A stretch of DNA of 64,000 nucleotides from Sphingomonas phyllosphaerae FA2 (GCF_000427645.1 NZ_KE386571.1:2289454-2353453), one strand, 5' to 3'. Shown: positions 23,511 to 33,601, counted from the first letter of the stretch. The notes: a model not told the origin generated them from the letters alone. Numbers and translations: made by a program.

Positions 23511-23956
23511 GCACCGCTCCGCTCACGACGGCGTTGCCCACCCGCACACGGGGAGCCACGCGTCGGCCTTTGCCGGCAACGTCGGTTTGTTCGCCGCAGG
23601 ACCCATTCCACGTGTCGAACCGATGGCGCTTATTAACCCATGATGCGGATGAGTCGCAAATGATGGCAGGATTACGGCAGCTTCGGGCAGCAAACGATTA
23701 AACCCAAGCAATTCAGCGGATTATTGCGTCATCGGAACTATGTAATCGGTTCCAACATGGTTAATTTTCATGGACTAACCGTGCCGAACAAGCGTTCAGC
23801 CGTGCGTTTTTGTAAGAAATGTCCGGTTACGATCCAGCCGCGCGGCAGCTACTTATAAAGCCGCAACGACGGTGCCGCAGGACCCCCACGGACGTCGACC
23901 TTTCACGAACAGCACGCCGGCGATGTCGGTGCTGCGCCAGACGGAGAGGCCGATTG
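23511..23956. other. Divergent intergenic region between the two T3SS blocks
   Basis: About 446 bases separate sctU (leftward) from the transglycosylase gene (rightward). No gene is supported here. From 23625 to 23830 the composition is distinctly AT-richer (for example GGTTAATTTTCATGG at about 23760 and CGTTTTTGTAAG at about 23806), as expected of promoters for both blocks. I do not find a good copy of the CCTAATCGAAACG element; the nearest is a weak GGTTACGATCC at about 23824. Confidence 0.5.
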
Positions 23957-24682
23957 ATGGCGATGCGAATGCAAATGTCGACGGGCGCGATGCTGGCTTT
24001 TCTGCTGGCGGCGCCCCAGCCGGCCTCGGCCGCTTCCTGTGGAGGCATGGCGCTCGATCCCCGCTTCCGCGAGGCGATGGCGCTGTGCGGCGATACGCGT
24101 GGCGCAGACGCGCCGGCCGCTGCCCTTTCCAACCCGACGCAGCCGACGGTCGAAAAGCCGTTGACGGCTTCGGAGCCGACGACGGCGCGCGCGGTATCGA
24201 TCGCGATGCCCGGCACCCGCCGCGTCGCATCGACCCGCGCGACCCGCGCGACCCGCGGGAACGCGCGACGGCCCACCGCTGCCCCCACCCCGCTCGTCGC
24301 CGCGATCAGCCGCAAATACCGGATCAACCCGCACCTGTTCGCCTCGATGATGCGGCAGGAATCGGGCGGCCGGATGGATGCGGTGTCCGGCAAGGGCGCG
24401 CTCGGGCTGATGCAGGTGATGCCCGCGACCGCGCGCAGCGTCGGCGTGGCCGATCCCAAGGCGATGCTCACCAACCCGGTGCTCGCGATGTCGGCGGGTG
24501 CGGTCTATCTGAAGCAATTGCAGGCCAAGTTCGGCAACGACGTGCCGCTGGTGCTCGCCGCCTATAATGCCGGGCCGGGCGCGGTGATGAAGGCCGGCCG
24601 CCGCATCCCGAAATATCGCGAGACGCAAGGCTATGTCGGCGCGATCATGCAGCGCTGGCAGCGCACGCGACAGGGGCGCTGA
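23957..24682 (+). CDS. Lytic transglycosylase, T3SS-associated
   Basis: 241 residues with a Sec signal peptide (AMLAFLLAAPQPASAAS) and an Ala/Thr/Arg-rich linker. A C-terminal SLT goose-lysozyme-like domain follows at about 120-235: catalytic Glu in MRQESGG, then GLMQVMPATARSVG, AGAVYLKQL and VLAAYNAGPGAV. Such enzymes open the peptidoglycan for secretion machines (IpgF/HrpH type). AGAGG precedes the ATG at 23957. It is first in the rightward operon, 3 bases before sctV, which fits that job. Confidence 0.9.
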   Translation: MAMRMQMSTGAMLAFLLAAPQPASAASCGGMALDPRFREAMALCGDTRGADAPAAALSNPTQPTVEKPLTASEPTTARAVSIAMPGTRRVASTRATRATRGNARRPTAAPTPLVAAISRKYRINPHLFASMMRQESGGRMDAVSGKGALGLMQVMPATARSVGVADPKAMLTNPVLAMSAGAVYLKQLQAKFGNDVPLVLAAYNAGPGAVMKAGRRIPKYRETQGYVGAIMQRWQRTRQGR

Positions 24683-24685
24683 GCG

Positions 24686-26674
24686 ATGAGCGTCGAACGC
24701 TACTTCCAGTCCGCCGGGCTGGCGCCGCGGCTGTCGCTGTCCGCGCGCTTTTCCGATCTCGGGCTGGTCGCGGTGCTGGTCGCGATCGTCGCGCTGCTGT
24801 TCCTGCCGCTGCCGATCGTCATCGTCGACATGCTGGTGGCGATCAACATCACGGTCGGGGTCATGCTGCTGCTGACCACGCTCTACATCCGCGGCCCGCT
24901 CGATTTCTCCTCCTTCCCGTCGGTGCTGCTGGTCAGCACGCTGTTCCGGCTCGCGCTGTCGATCACCACGACGCGGCTGATCCTCAGCGAAGGGCATGGC
25001 GGCCACATCATTCAGACCTTCGGGCAGTTGATGGCAGCGGGCAACGTCGTGGTCGGGCTGGTGATGTTCCTCATCATCACCGTCGTGCAGTTCATCGTCA
25101 TCGCCAAGGGCGCCGAGCGCGTCGCCGAGGTCGCGGCGCGCTTCAGCCTCGATTCGATGCCCGGCAAGCAATTGTCGATCGACAGCGACCTGCGCTCGGG
25201 GCTGATCGACAAGGACGAGGCGCGCCGCCGCCGCCGCGTATTGGAGCTTGAGAGCAAGCTGCACGGCAGCCTCGACGGCGCGATGAAGTTCGTGAAGGGC
25301 GATGCGATCGCCTCGATCGTGATCGTCGTCGTCAATCTGATCGGCGGGCTGGCGATCGGCGTCATGCAACAGGGCATGGAAGTGGGCGCCGCCACCCACA
25401 AATATTCGATCCTGACGATCGGCGAAGGGCTGGTCGCGCAGATCCCGGCGCTGCTCGGCGCGATGGCCGCCGGCCTGATGGTCACGCGCTCGATCGACGA
25501 GGAGCAGGACGCCAATCTCGGCCATGCGATCCAGCGCCAGCTGACCGCGCAGCCGCGCGTGCTGCTGGTGGTCGGCGCGATCGCGCTCGCCTTCGCGATG
25601 ATCCCCGGCTTTCCCACCGGCACGTTCGTGCTGCTCGGGCTGGTGCTGATGCTGGCGGGCGCGTCGCTCCACCCGCGTCTACGCCCGCACGTCCTGCGTC
25701 ACGCCGGTCCGCTCCGCCGCGTCGTGGCGCGCGGGCGCGAGGCCCCGCGCCCGCTGACGCTCGCCGCCGAGCCCGCCGCCCCACGCCCGGTGCTGCCGCT
25801 GCTGCTGCAACTCAGCGGCCCGCGCCCGCCTGCCGAGGAGGAAGCCGCGCTCGCCGCTTCGCTGCGCGCGATGCTCGAACAATTGCAGCACCGCTCGGGC
25901 GTGCCGCTCCCGCGCGTCGCGATCCATTTCGTCGCGCCAGACGGCCCACGCGCGTGGCAATTGCTCGCCTATGAGCTGCCGGTCGGCGAAGGCGCGTGGA
26001 CCGGCGCCGACGACGCGATCGCGGGCATCGCCGCGCTGATGCGCCGTCACCTGCCGCGCTTCCTCGGGGTGCAGGAAGCGGTGACGCTGCTCAACCGCGT
26101 CGGCGAGGACTATCCGGAGGTCGTCAAGGAAGCGGTCCGCGCGCTGCCCGCGCCGCGCATCGCCGACGTGCTCCGCCGCCTCGCTGCCGAGGAAGTGTCG
26201 CTGCGCAACATGCGCGACGTGCTCGAGGCGCTGACCGAGGCCGCCGCGCAGGAGCGCGACGTGCCGCGGATCGCCGACCTCACCCGCGTCTCGATCAAGC
26301 GCTACCTGCTCGAACGCGCGCAACGCGACGGGCAGGTCCATGCGTTGGTCATCGCGCCCGAATTGGAAACCGCAGTACGCGACGCCGTGCGGCTGGTCGA
26401 CGGCGAGGAACGCGTCGCGCTCCCGCCCGAGGTCGCGCGCCGGGTGGTCGAGACGATCGTCGCCGCGGTCGAACAAACGCAGGCGAGCGTGATCGTCACC
26501 GCCTTCGAGGTGCGTCGCACGTTGCGTCACCTGCTCGAACCCGAGCTGTTCGACGTGCCGGTGATGGCGTTCAACGAACTGACTTCAAACGCTTCTATCA
26601 CGATCGTCGGCCAGATCGGCCTGCCGCCGGGCGTCCTGCCCGCGCAGCCCGCGCTCGTCGGCTCGGAAGGATAA
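24686..26674 (+). CDS. sctV: T3SS export gate protein SctV
   Basis: 662 residues of the FlhA/YscV/HrcV (FHIPEP) family. About eight membrane helices fill residues 25-320, with the conserved LLVSTLFRLALSITTTRLIL and DSMPGKQLSIDSDLRSG. The cytoplasmic domain of about 300 residues carries the late motif LRNMRDVLEALTEAA and ends with the sub-domain containing FDVPVMAFNEL. It forms the nonameric ring that uses the proton gradient and selects substrates. It starts 3 bases after the transglycosylase stop, in one operon. Confidence 0.95.
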   Translation: MSVERYFQSAGLAPRLSLSARFSDLGLVAVLVAIVALLFLPLPIVIVDMLVAINITVGVMLLLTTLYIRGPLDFSSFPSVLLVSTLFRLALSITTTRLILSEGHGGHIIQTFGQLMAAGNVVVGLVMFLIITVVQFIVIAKGAERVAEVAARFSLDSMPGKQLSIDSDLRSGLIDKDEARRRRRVLELESKLHGSLDGAMKFVKGDAIASIVIVVVNLIGGLAIGVMQQGMEVGAATHKYSILTIGEGLVAQIPALLGAMAAGLMVTRSIDEEQDANLGHAIQRQLTAQPRVLLVVGAIALAFAMIPGFPTGTFVLLGLVLMLAGASLHPRLRPHVLRHAGPLRRVVARGREAPRPLTLAAEPAAPRPVLPLLLQLSGPRPPAEEEAALAASLRAMLEQLQHRSGVPLPRVAIHFVAPDGPRAWQLLAYELPVGEGAWTGADDAIAGIAALMRRHLPRFLGVQEAVTLLNRVGEDYPEVVKEAVRALPAPRIADVLRRLAAEEVSLRNMRDVLEALTEAAAQERDVPRIADLTRVSIKRYLLERAQRDGQVHALVIAPELETAVRDAVRLVDGEERVALPPEVARRVVETIVAAVEQTQASVIVTAFEVRRTLRHLLEPELFDVPVMAFNELTSNASITIVGQIGLPPGVLPAQPALVGSEG

Positions 26675-26683
26675 TCAAGGGAC

Positions 26684-28591
26684 ATGTGGATGGGTGTGAA
26701 ACGATCCGGTGTGACGGCAATGGCGATGGCACTGGCGGCAACCACGGCGCTCCCCGCCGGGGCCGCGGCGCAGTCGCGCGGCGGGACCGCGACGGTGTCG
26801 ATCACCGCGCGCGATCAACCGGTCGCGGCGTTCCTGCGCGACCTGTTCGGGCGGATCGGTCGCCCGGTCATCACCAGCCCCAACCTGACCGGCACCGTCA
26901 ACGGCGTCTTCTCGGGCCCGGTCGACCGGATCTACCGCGACATCTCGCGCGCCTTCAATCTCGTCAGCTATGACGACGGCGCCGCGCTCTACGTCTACAC
27001 CACCAACGAGCTGGGGGTGCAGACCATCCAGACCGCCGACGGCGCGCGCATCCTCGCCCGCGTCCGCGCGCTGCGGTTGCTCAACGACCGCAACACGCTG
27101 CGCGCCGCCGCCGATGGGACGTTGGTCGCCAGCGGCACGCCGCGCTTCATCGAACAGGTGACTGCGCTCGCCCGCACCGGCGCGGCCGCCACCGCCGCGA
27201 CCACGCCGGGCGCGCGTCCGCTGCCCGGCTATGGCGGCGCGCTGCCCGCCAACGCGCCGGTCCAGCCGCTCGAATTCCGCGTCTTCTACCTCCGCTACGC
27301 ACAGGCGCAGGACACGACCGTCTATTCCGGCCAGCAACAACTCACCGTCCCCGGGCTCGCGACGATCCTCCAGAATCTGGTGCTCGACCAGCGCCCCGGC
27401 GGTAGCGCCGCGCCCAATGCGCCGCAGTTCGGCGCGCGGCTCGTCCGGCAGAGCCAGCCGCGACTCAAGGGCTTCGGCTTCGACGCGGTCCAGCCCAACG
27501 GTCAGCAAACGCCGCGGCTCGGCCTGCCGCTCGGCGGCGCCTATCCGCAGGGCGACAGCGACGTGCTCGGCGGGCCGGTGACCGGCGGTGGTGGCGGCGA
27601 TCTCGTCGCGCCGCTGACACAGGACGTCGTCCGCATCGAGCCCAGCCCGCAGCTCAACGCGGTGATCGTCCGCGACGTGCCCGAGCGGATGGCCTCCTAC
27701 GATTCGCTGATCCGCGCGCTCGACGTCGAGCCGCAGGTGGTCGAGGTCGATGCGACGATCATCGACATCGACACCACCAAGCTGCGCAACCTCGGCATCA
27801 ACTGGCGGTTCGGCTCGGGCGGGTTCGGCGCGCTGTTCGGCAGCGGTGACAGCGACAGCGACGGGCGGCTCAACCGCACCGGCGGCGACCGGCGCGGCAA
27901 CGTCGACAACATCACGCCGTCCGCACAGGGCGGCGTGATCTCGGCGATCATCGGCAACAGCCGCGAGTTCATCGGCCGCCTCCAGGCGCTGGAGCGCAAG
28001 AACGTCGCGCGCGTCGTGGCGCGGCCACAGGTGATGACGCTGTCGAATGTCGAGGCGCTGTTCGACCGCACCCGCACCTTCTACGTCCGCGTCGCCGGGC
28101 GGCAGGAGGTCGATTTGTTCAACGTCACCGCCGGCACGATCATGCGCGTGACCCCCAACGTCTTCCGCGACCACGACCAGACCCGCATTCGCGTCCGCGT
28201 CGCGATCGAGGACGGCGCGATCACCTCGGATCGCGTCGACGGGCTGCCGGTCGTCGACCGCGCCAGCGTCACCAACCAGACGATGGTGCAGGACGGCCAG
28301 AGCCTGTTGCTCGGCGGGATGACCGTCGATCAGGACAGCGACGTCGAGTACAAGATCCCGCTGCTCGGCGACATTCCGATCCTCGGCAATCTGTTCAAGT
28401 CGCGCTCGCGCTCGCGCGGGCGGATCGAGCGGCTGTTCCTGATCTCGCCGCGCGTCGTCGATGTCGGTACCAACGCCAGCACCGCGACGATGTCCGTCCC
28501 CGCCCAGCCGGTGCGGCCCGCCGCTTCCGCGCCGCTGGTACCGGGCACGCGCGCCGCGACGCCGCCGACTGCGAGTACGAGCCGACCATGA
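26684..28591 (+). CDS. sctC: T3SS outer-membrane secretin SctC
   Basis: 635 residues with a Sec signal peptide (residues 1-30, ending PAGAAAQ). N0/N1-type domains of the injectisome kind follow (VTSPN-like ITSPNLTGTVNGVF), then a Gly-rich linker and the secretin core (VNQTMVQDGQSLLLGGM, then KIPLLGDIPILGNLFKSR). The pore crosses the outer membrane. The IPLLGDIPILGNLF end is the diagnostic secretin motif. Its presence rules out a flagellar system. The ATG at 26684 follows CAAGGGAC. The sctD ATG overlaps its stop. Confidence 0.93.
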   Translation: MWMGVKRSGVTAMAMALAATTALPAGAAAQSRGGTATVSITARDQPVAAFLRDLFGRIGRPVITSPNLTGTVNGVFSGPVDRIYRDISRAFNLVSYDDGAALYVYTTNELGVQTIQTADGARILARVRALRLLNDRNTLRAAADGTLVASGTPRFIEQVTALARTGAAATAATTPGARPLPGYGGALPANAPVQPLEFRVFYLRYAQAQDTTVYSGQQQLTVPGLATILQNLVLDQRPGGSAAPNAPQFGARLVRQSQPRLKGFGFDAVQPNGQQTPRLGLPLGGAYPQGDSDVLGGPVTGGGGGDLVAPLTQDVVRIEPSPQLNAVIVRDVPERMASYDSLIRALDVEPQVVEVDATIIDIDTTKLRNLGINWRFGSGGFGALFGSGDSDSDGRLNRTGGDRRGNVDNITPSAQGGVISAIIGNSREFIGRLQALERKNVARVVARPQVMTLSNVEALFDRTRTFYVRVAGRQEVDLFNVTAGTIMRVTPNVFRDHDQTRIRVRVAIEDGAITSDRVDGLPVVDRASVTNQTMVQDGQSLLLGGMTVDQDSDVEYKIPLLGDIPILGNLFKSRSRSRGRIERLFLISPRVVDVGTNASTATMSVPAQPVRPAASAPLVPGTRAATPPTASTSRP

Positions 28592-29706
28592 CCGACACCG
28601 CCGTCCTGCGCGTCCTGACCGGGCGCCTGTCGGGCACCGAGAAGCGCCTGCCCCCGCGCGGCCGCGTCTCGATCGGGCACGAATTCTGGCAGGACGTGGT
28701 GATCCGCGATCCCGCCACAAAAGGCGTCGCGGTCGAGCTGGAGCGCGATGGCGAGGCGGCGCAGCTGACCGTGCTCAGCGGCAGCGCGACGCTGCTCGGC
28801 TCGCCGGTCGAGGCGGGCGGCACCGCGCTGCTCCCGCCCTATGTCCCGTTCGCGATCGGCGGCGTCGCGCTTGCCTGGGGCGAACCCGACAGCGCACGCT
28901 GGGCCGAGGCGGGGCAGCTCGCCGACACCCAGCCCGCGCCGCCCGAACTGCCCGAGCCGGTCGCCGACCGCGCGCTCGCCGCGCTGGGCGATGCGCGCAC
29001 GCAGCTCGGCCGGATCGGCGGCAACCGCCGCGTCGTCACGATCGCCGGGATCGCGCTGGCGATGCTGCTGCTCGTGCTGGTGATGCCGACCGCGGTCGCC
29101 GGGCTCGGGCTGTTCGGCACCAACGAAAGCCGCGCCGAACGCGCGCTGGCGCAGGCCGGGCTGACGCAATTGCGCGTCGCCGCGCGCCCGGACGGCGACG
29201 GCGTGCTGGTCGAGGGATTCGTCGCCAGCCCCGCCGCGCGCGACAAGGCCGAACAGGCGCTCGCCGCGCACGACATCCCCGCCGAGCTGCGCATCCGCAC
29301 CACCGCCGATCTCGCCGCCGCCTCCGCGGATGTCGCGCGCTTGCAGAACATCCGCGCCGCCGCGCGCCCGCTGGGCCTGCGCGTCGTCGAGTTGCGCACC
29401 GTGCCCGTCACCGAGGCGCAGCGCACGCGGCTGATCGCGGCGATCCGCAGCGACGTGCCCGGCATCCGCCAGCTGCGCGTCCGCGGCGACCTGCCGCCCG
29501 ACGAAGAGGTCGCGGTGCGCAGCGTGTCGGATGCGACCAAGAAGGTCTCGACCGTCGTCGCGGGCGACCCGTCGTACATCCAGACCGTCGACGGGGCGCG
29601 CTATTTCAGCGGCGCGCTGCTGCCCAGCGGGCACCGGCTGGTCGCGATCCAGGGTAACATGGTCGTTCTCGACAAGGCCGGCCGGCAGACCCGCGTAACT
29701 TTCTGA
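28588..29706 (+). CDS. sctD: T3SS inner-membrane ring protein SctD
   Basis: 372 residues. A cytoplasmic FHA-like N-terminal domain (about residues 1-110: VLTGRLSGTEKRLPPRGRVS, then GGTALLPPYVPFAIGG) precedes one membrane helix at about 150-172 (TIAGIALAMLLLVLVMPTAV). Periplasmic ring-building modules fill the rest (LVEGFVASPAARDKAEQAL and similar BON/ring folds). This is the YscD/PrgH arrangement. It connects SctC to SctJ. Overlap with sctC indicates coupled translation. Confidence 0.85.
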   Translation: MTDTAVLRVLTGRLSGTEKRLPPRGRVSIGHEFWQDVVIRDPATKGVAVELERDGEAAQLTVLSGSATLLGSPVEAGGTALLPPYVPFAIGGVALAWGEPDSARWAEAGQLADTQPAPPELPEPVADRALAALGDARTQLGRIGGNRRVVTIAGIALAMLLLVLVMPTAVAGLGLFGTNESRAERALAQAGLTQLRVAARPDGDGVLVEGFVASPAARDKAEQALAAHDIPAELRIRTTADLAAASADVARLQNIRAAARPLGLRVVELRTVPVTEAQRTRLIAAIRSDVPGIRQLRVRGDLPPDEEVAVRSVSDATKKVSTVVAGDPSYIQTVDGARYFSGALLPSGHRLVAIQGNMVVLDKAGRQTRVTF

Positions 29707-29731
29707 TAATGAACCAAGAAGGAGCAAGGTG

Positions 29732-30040
29732 ATGAGCGATATGACCGTGACGACCGGCCTCACCACGATGGCCACCGCCCCGCTGAACAACCAGCGCCCG
29801 CACGGCACCTCGGGCAGCTGGTTCGAGGCATTGTCCGACGCATGGGGCGCGACGCTCGACCGGCAAGCCGGCAAGCTCGACTCGCTGTCGCAGCAGCTCG
29901 GCGCGGGCGGACAGGACAACCCCTCGCAGATCACCGAGCTGACCGCCGAGGCGATGCGCATGTCGTTCCTGTCGAACAGCTCGTCCAGCTCGCTCGACAG
30001 CGTCGGCAAGGCGCTGGAGACGATGGCGCGCAAGGGCTAA
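29732..30040 (+). CDS. sctF: Putative T3SS needle protein SctF
   Basis: 102-103 residues from the ATG at 29732, preceded by AAGGAGCAAGGTG. Leaderless and polar, with predicted helix-break-helix: GATLDRQAGKLDSLSQQLG, then a Gly/Asp/Asn turn (DNPSQ), then LTAEAMRMSFLS and VGKALETMARKG. Length, fold and place between sctD and sctI fit the needle subunit, which polymerises into the hollow needle. Sequence similarity to YscF/PrgI is too low to be seen by eye, so this rests on context. The C-terminus resembles that of the 17343-17951 product. Confidence 0.6.
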   Translation: MSDMTVTTGLTTMATAPLNNQRPHGTSGSWFEALSDAWGATLDRQAGKLDSLSQQLGAGGQDNPSQITELTAEAMRMSFLSNSSSSSLDSVGKALETMARKG

Positions 30041-30055
30041 GACGGGAGAACCGCA

Positions 30056-30454
30056 ATGACGATCGATCCGATCGCGGCGGGCGGCATGGGCGTGTCGGTC
30101 GACACGCCCGGCGTCAGCCAGATGGGGCCGGGCGCGAGCCTGGCCGATATGACCGGCTTTCAGGGGGCGCTCGGCGCCGCGGGCGTGCAACCGGCGATGT
30201 CGGTCGGCAGCCCCGACGCGCTCGCCCCGGCGATGAAGGCGATGCTGGGGCAGATCGAGAAGGTGAATGGCGAGGCGAAGTCGGTCGGCGAGATCGCGCG
30301 CGCCGCACAGGCCGGCGGCGCGGACATGACGCCGGGCGAGGTCGTCAACCTGACGATGAAATGCCACGAATTCATGTTCCACTGCCAATTGTCGTCGTCG
30401 ATCGCGAACCGCACGTCGGACGGCATCCAGCAGCTGTTCCGCCAGCAATCGTGA
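30056..30454 (+). CDS. sctI: T3SS inner-rod protein SctI
   Basis: 132 residues, leaderless. The N-terminal half is Gly/Ala/Met-rich. The C-terminal 45 residues (MTPGEVVNLTMKCHEFMFHC, then SSSIANRTSDGIQQLFRQQS) follow the YscI/HrpB/PrgJ pattern of an amphipathic helix with Ser/Ala x 'K A ... I ... L ... Q'. SctI forms the adapter linking export gate and needle base. ACGGGAGAACCGC precedes the ATG. It lies between the needle gene and sctJ, as in many T3SS operons. Confidence 0.75.
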   Translation: MTIDPIAAGGMGVSVDTPGVSQMGPGASLADMTGFQGALGAAGVQPAMSVGSPDALAPAMKAMLGQIEKVNGEAKSVGEIARAAQAGGADMTPGEVVNLTMKCHEFMFHCQLSSSIANRTSDGIQQLFRQQS

Positions 30455-30464
30455 CCCGGGGATC

Positions 30465-31205
30465 ATGACGATGCGCGCCCCCCCGCTCGCCGCGATCGGC
30501 GCCTTGCTGCTGCTTGCGGCGTGCGGGCGCGCCGAGCTGTATGGCAAACTGACCGAGCCGCAGGCCAATGAGATGGTCGCGGTGCTGCAAAGCGCCGGGA
30601 TCACCGCCGACAAGGAAGAGGCCGGCGAGAACCAGTGGAAGATCTCGACCGCCAAAGGCGATTTCCCGCGCGCGATCGAGCTGCTCCACGCACAGGGCTA
30701 TCCGCGCGAGGAGTTTCAGTCGCTCGGTACGCTCTTCCCCAAGAAGGGCGTGCTGTCCTCGCCCACCGAAGAGCGCGCGCGGCTGACCTATGGGCTCCAG
30801 CAGGAACTCCAGCAGACGATCTCGGAGATCGACGGCGTGGTCGCCGCCCGCGTCCATCTGGCCTTGCCGGAGGCACAGCCGCTCGCGGAGACGCCCCCGC
30901 CCGCCTCGGCGTCGGTGTTCGTCAAATACCGCCCCGGCACCGCGATCGACCAGCAGATCGGCAAGATCAAAGCGCTGGTCGTCAATGCGGTTGAGGGGCT
31001 CAAATACGAGCGCGTGACGGTCGAAACCTTCCCCGCCGAACCGATGCGGCTGGTCGCGCCGCAACCGGCGGCCAGCGGCGTGTCCGCGACGGTGATCGGC
31101 GGCATCGTCGCGCTGCTCCTGCTCGTCGCGGCGCTGCTCGGCTATCCGGCGTTCCGACGCTGGAACCAGCGACGGCGCGCGATCGTCCCGCAGGCGCGAC
31201 CATGA
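30465..31205 (+). CDS. sctJ: T3SS inner-ring lipoprotein SctJ
   Basis: 246 residues of the YscJ/PrgK/HrcJ/FliF family. A lipoprotein signal leads to L-A-A-C at Cys20. The ring-building domain has family features: QANEMVAVLQSAGITADKEE, FPRAIELLHAQGYPREEF, then LGTLFPKKGVLSSPTEERAR and EIDGVVAARVHLALPE. A C-terminal membrane helix lies at about 206-226. It builds the 24-mer inner-membrane ring with SctD. An in-frame ATG two codons downstream (30471) could also be the start. Confidence 0.95.
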   Translation: MTMRAPPLAAIGALLLLAACGRAELYGKLTEPQANEMVAVLQSAGITADKEEAGENQWKISTAKGDFPRAIELLHAQGYPREEFQSLGTLFPKKGVLSSPTEERARLTYGLQQELQQTISEIDGVVAARVHLALPEAQPLAETPPPASASVFVKYRPGTAIDQQIGKIKALVVNAVEGLKYERVTVETFPAEPMRLVAPQPAASGVSATVIGGIVALLLLVAALLGYPAFRRWNQRRRAIVPQARP

Positions 31206-31669
31206 GTGCCGCCGAGCGCGCCGCGCTCGCCGCGCTCGGCCGTGACCTCGGCGGGGTCGCCGCCCCGCGCAAGCGCGCGCTTACCGACCCCAATGCCCCC
31301 GCGGTCCGCTGGGAGGAACTCGCGCTCGTTCCCGACTGGCTGCGTCAGGACGAGGGCGCGCGCGACACGCTGGCGCGCCGCGTCGCCGCGCTGGCGCTTG
31401 CCGACGAACTCGCGCGCTCGATCGACGGCGCGTGGCTCGGCACGCTCGCCAAAGTGGCGGGCAGCGCCGCGATCGACCATGCCATCGCGCACGCCGACAC
31501 TGGCTTACCGCAATGCGCTTGGGTCGAGGCCGGCGCGCTCGCCCCGCTCGGCCATGCGATCCTGCGCCGCGCGCTGCCGCTCGGGTTACGCAGCATCCTG
31601 CCCCCCGCGCCCGATTTCCCGCTGGCGCTCACCGCGTCCGAGGCGCGGCAATTGGTGGCCGCGGCATGA
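31202..31669 (+). CDS. sctK: Putative T3SS sorting-platform protein SctK
   Basis: 155 residues, leaderless, Ala/Leu-rich. It starts by overlapping the sctJ stop and ends overlapping the sctL start. Position between sctJ and sctL is that of SctK in many systems. The sequence (GGVAAPRKRALTD, then RWEELALVPDWLR, then HAILRRALPLGLRSILPP) has the L-P-x-W-L-R pattern that SctK proteins often show near their middle, but it is shorter than most (about 200). SctK bridges SctD to SctQ. Confidence 0.6.
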   Translation: MSAAERAALAALGRDLGGVAAPRKRALTDPNAPAVRWEELALVPDWLRQDEGARDTLARRVAALALADELARSIDGAWLGTLAKVAGSAAIDHAIAHADTGLPQCAWVEAGALAPLGHAILRRALPLGLRSILPPAPDFPLALTASEARQLVAAA

Positions 31670-32286
31670 GCTTCACGATCCTCGCCGCCGATCGCTTCGC
31701 GACCTTGCTCGCCGACGATCCGCTGGTCCGCGCCGCCGACATCGCGCCGCTGCGCGACGCGCTCGCGTTGCTCGCCCACGCCCGTGACCTGCACGACACC
31801 CGCGCCGCCGCAATCGACGCCGCCACCGCGCAGGGCCATGCCGAGGGGCACGCCGCCGGCTATCGCGACGGCCGCGCCGCCGGCGAGGTAGCCGGCGCGG
31901 CGCTGCTCGCCGAGATCGCCGCGCGCGATCAGGCGCGCGACGCCGGCCGCGCGCAGGAGATCGCCCGGCTCGCGCTCGAGGTCGTCCGCCGCATCGCGGG
32001 CGAGATCGGCCCCGCCGACACCGTCGCCGCGCTCGCTGCGCGCGCCGCCGAAACGGTCGCCGCCCCCGCCGAAACATTGGTCCGCGTCGCGCCGCAGGCG
32101 GTCGCGGCGACCGAGGCGCGACTTGCGCACGGCGCGGGCCTGCGCGTCGTCGCCGACACCAGTCTTGACGCGACCGAGTGCGTGATCGAAACCCCGCTCG
32201 GCCGCGCGCGCGCCGGTCTCGACGTGCAACTCGCGCAGCTTGCCGCGGCGTGGGGGTTACAGGACGGGGCCGGCGATGCTGCGTGA
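31666..32286 (+). CDS. sctL: T3SS stator protein SctL
   Basis: 206 residues of the YscL/FliH/HrpE family. An Ala/Arg/Glu-rich coiled-coil N-terminal half ([20 protein letters not shown], with repeated GxxxG, as in FliH) is followed by a C-terminal domain with [19 protein letters not shown], the typical V-x-D-x-x-L-x-x-x-x-x-x-I-E-T-x-x-G end. It ties the ATPase SctN to SctQ/SctK and inhibits it. It overlaps sctK and sctN. Confidence 0.9.
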   Translation: MSFTILAADRFATLLADDPLVRAADIAPLRDALALLAHARDLHDTRAAAIDAATAQGHAEGHAAGYRDGRAAGEVAGAALLAEIAARDQARDAGRAQEIARLALEVVRRIAGEIGPADTVAALAARAAETVAAPAETLVRVAPQAVAATEARLAHGAGLRVVADTSLDATECVIETPLGRARAGLDVQLAQLAAAWGLQDGAGDAA

Positions 32287-33601
32287 CGATGCCGCGCTGG
32301 TCGACCGGCTGATCGCCGGGCTTGACGGCGCGCGGACGCTCGACCGCCGCGGCCGGATCGTCGAGATCCTCGGCACCACGCTCAAGGTGACCGGGATCGC
32401 CGCGCGGATCGGCGAGACGTGCGAGGTCGTCGAGCCCGGCACCGGGCATGTCGTCCCCGTCGAGGTCGTCGGGATCGCCGGCAACGCCACCGTGCTCACC
32501 CCGCTCGGCGACGTCCGCGGGCTGTCGGTCGATGCCGAGGTGATCGTGCGCACCGGCGACGACCGGGTCGCTTACGGCGACGCCTTGCTCGGCCGCGTGC
32601 TCGACGCGCGCGGCACCCCGATCGATGACCACGGCCCGCTGCCCGCCGGTATGCCGCGCCGCGCGCTCCACGCCCCCGCCCCCAATCCGATGCGCCGCCG
32701 GCTGATCGACGCGGTGCTGCCCACCGGCGTGCGCGCGATCGACACCCTGCTCACGCTTGGGCGCGGGCAGCGCATGGGCGTGTTCGCCGCGGCGGGCGGC
32801 GGCAAGTCGACGCTGCTCGGCTCGATCGCGCGCTTCGCCGCCGCCGACGTCATCGTCATCGCGCTGATCGGCGAGCGCGGGCGCGAGGTCCGCGAGTTCA
32901 TCGAGGATGCGCTCGGCCCCGAAGGGCTGGCGCGCGCGGTGATCGTCTGCGCCACCTCCGATCGCGCCGCGATGGAGCGCGTCCGCGCCGCCTATCAGGC
33001 GACCGCGATTGCCGAGGGCTTTCGCGCGCAGGGCCGCGACGTGCTGCTGCTGATGGATTCGGTCACCCGCTTCGCGCGCGCGCTGCGCGAGATCGGGCTC
33101 GCGGCCGGCGAGCCGGCGGTGCGCCGCGGCTTCCCGCCGTCGGTCTTCGCCGAGCTGCCGCGGCTGTTCGAGCGCGCCGGCACCGACGAGACCGGTTCGA
33201 TCACCGCGATCTACACCGTGCTGCTCGAGGATGAGGATGAGGGCGATCCGGTCGGCGAGGAAGTGCGCTCAATTCTCGACGGCCATATCCTGCTGTCGCG
33301 CAAGCTCGGCGCAGCGGGCCACTATCCCGCGATCGACATCCTCGGCAGCCTGTCGCGGCTGTTCCCGCGCCTCGCCACACCCGACCACCGTGCCGCCGCG
33401 ACGCGCGTCCGCGCGTTGCTCGCCAAACATGCCGAGATCGAGTTTCTGGTACAGGTCGGCGAGTACAAGCCCGGCGCCGACGCGCTCGCCGATCAGGCGA
33501 TCGCCGCGCGGCCGGAGATCGACGCGTTGCTCCGCCAGCCCCCCGACCGCGCCGAGCCGCTCGACACCGGCCTGTTCCGCTTGCGGGCGATCGGCGGATG
33601 A
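32276..33601 (+). CDS. sctN: T3SS ATPase SctN
   Basis: 441 residues of the FliI/YscN/HrcN family, related to F1-beta. The Walker A motif is A-A-G-G-G-K-S-T with Lys177. The family segment [17 protein letters not shown] follows, then Walker B (L-L-L-M-D-S), then [16 protein letters not shown]. It unfolds substrates and releases chaperones at the export gate. The ATG at 32276 lies within the end of sctL (11-base overlap); GGGGCCGGCG before it is a weak ribosome site, consistent with coupled translation. Confidence 0.96.
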   Translation: MLRDDAALVDRLIAGLDGARTLDRRGRIVEILGTTLKVTGIAARIGETCEVVEPGTGHVVPVEVVGIAGNATVLTPLGDVRGLSVDAEVIVRTGDDRVAYGDALLGRVLDARGTPIDDHGPLPAGMPRRALHAPAPNPMRRRLIDAVLPTGVRAIDTLLTLGRGQRMGVFAAAGGGKSTLLGSIARFAAADVIVIALIGERGREVREFIEDALGPEGLARAVIVCATSDRAAMERVRAAYQATAIAEGFRAQGRDVLLLMDSVTRFARALREIGLAAGEPAVRRGFPPSVFAELPRLFERAGTDETGSITAIYTVLLEDEDEGDPVGEEVRSILDGHILLSRKLGAAGHYPAIDILGSLSRLFPRLATPDHRAAATRVRALLAKHAEIEFLVQVGEYKPGADALADQAIAARPEIDALLRQPPDRAEPLDTGLFRLRAIGG